Shown piece after piece: positions 4,852 to 5,153 of a stretch of 5,153 nucleotides of DNA (its first letter is position 1; each line of letters opens with the position of its first letter). The notes under the pieces are model-generated. The model saw nothing but the letters and a program-made list of their open reading frames with translations. It searched no databases and was not told the DNA's origin. This stretch comes from an uncultured Spirochaetaceae bacterium. Lineage in GTDB: Bacteria; Spirochaetota; Spirochaetia; Treponematales; Treponemataceae. The translations under genes were made by a program, and so were the position numbers. The stretch is taken from assembly GCA_902766345.1 (NCBI GenBank), contig CACXDK010000235.1:1-5153 (forward strand), given 5' to 3'.

Positions 4852-5153
4852 TTAGTTTCCTCCTCTGCATCTGGATTACGGCTCATATAATCTTCTCTAT
4901 TTTTCAAGGCAAGATTCTTTTCATTTTTAGGCATTTTATCGCCAGATTTTCTGTAAGCGTTCGTGACAATAATCTTGCAGCCCTTTTTGAAGAAAGCAAG
5001 GTAACGATCAGGCTGAGGCTTGAGTGCAAATATTCCGTCTCCCTCATTTCTGAATTTCGTTATGTCATTGATTTTCCCAAAATCGCCCATTCTCTGACAA
5101 AGCATCAAGAATTTTCTCTTTTGGTTCAAATCACAAGATTCGTAATAATCATA
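4848..5153 (-). CDS. RelE/ParE-superfamily (HigB/Gp49-like) toxin, 5' end outside window
   Basis: 101 residues are visible and the frame stays open to the right edge. A TTG at 5129 has no ribosome binding site and is probably internal; the true start should lie a short way outside, since the family is usually a little over 100 residues long. Related toxins are ribosome-dependent mRNA endonucleases that halt translation. Counting from the edge, family-like traits are a basic helical N-part (11-22), the beta-strands IFALKPQPDRYLAFF (41-55) and CKIIVTNAYRKSGDKMP (59-75), the latter matching the usual IIVLHGFxKKxxKTP pattern, and a final helix NLALKNREDYMSRN (80-93) ending in an acidic tail. Its stop overlaps the antitoxin start by four bases. 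HigB-type is more likely than RelE given the toxin-first order; ParE-like gyrase activity cannot be excluded. Confidence 0.8.
   Translation of the reverse strand, partial: YDYYESCDLNQKRKFLMLCQRMGDFGKINDITKFRNEGDGIFALKPQPDRYLAFFKKGCKIIVTNAYRKSGDKMPKNEKNLALKNREDYMSRNPDAEEETK
4859..4864 (-). promoter_or_regulatory. Antitoxin ribosome binding site within the toxin gene
   Basis: AGGAGG on the minus strand lies seven bases before the antitoxin ATG at 4851, inside the Glu codons at the end of the toxin. This near-ideal site would let the antitoxin be made in excess over the toxin. Confidence 0.75.

Noticed and set aside
5127..5129. TTG as the toxin start codon
   Set aside because: No ribosome binding site precedes it, the frame is open to the edge, and YDYYES upstream looks like family N-terminal sequence.

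Overview
The window looks like chromosomal DNA from a moderately AT-rich bacterium, most likely a host-associated spirochaete of the genus Treponema. This rests on the style of the proteins: a methionyl-tRNA synthetase with two zinc knuckles and an EMAPII-like tail, a spirochaete-like FemAB protein, and a stand-alone mannose-1-phosphate guanylyltransferase. The genus is an inference, not proven by a marker gene. All recognisable protein genes lie on the minus strand.

Right to left (the direction of transcription): at the right edge is a type II toxin-antitoxin pair, with a RelE/HigB-like toxin (cut by the window edge) followed by an XRE-family antitoxin, joined by an ATGA overlap. Then come 476 bases without a protein gene (4097-4572). 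Next is a GDP-mannose-forming guanylyltransferase (2978-4096), then methionyl-tRNA synthetase metG (607-2919), and a FemAB-type aminoacyl transferase (1-607, 3' end missing) that overlaps the metG stop by one base (TAATG). The last three genes probably form one transcription unit starting from a promoter just upstream of 4096, with a second promoter directly in front of metG.

The gene-poor gap is the most interesting part. On the plus strand it carries a good sigma70-type promoter (TTGACT, 17 bases, TATTAT with a TGn extension), a perfect 10-bp hairpin at the predicted RNA 5' end, and a strong intrinsic terminator at 4404-4437. This delimits an orphan non-coding RNA of about 185 nt facing against all neighbouring genes. 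Inside it the heptamer CTAGATT occurs four times at exactly 22-base steps, with one complementary AATCTAG that completes a 24-bp perfect palindrome. Past the terminator, an 11-mer repeat (TTACnGTCCAC) appears with the same 22-base step and in the same register. This is iteron-like at the DNA level or a repeat-bearing regulatory RNA at the RNA level. I do not recognise it as a known family.

A second unexplained structure is a perfect 13-bp inverted repeat followed by eight Ts, lying antisense inside the FemAB gene, which would act as a plus-strand terminator.

Functionally, the minus-strand cluster combines sugar-nucleotide supply, tRNA charging and a tRNA-dependent cell-wall enzyme. The toxin-antitoxin pair is a typical accessory insertion next to the non-coding region.
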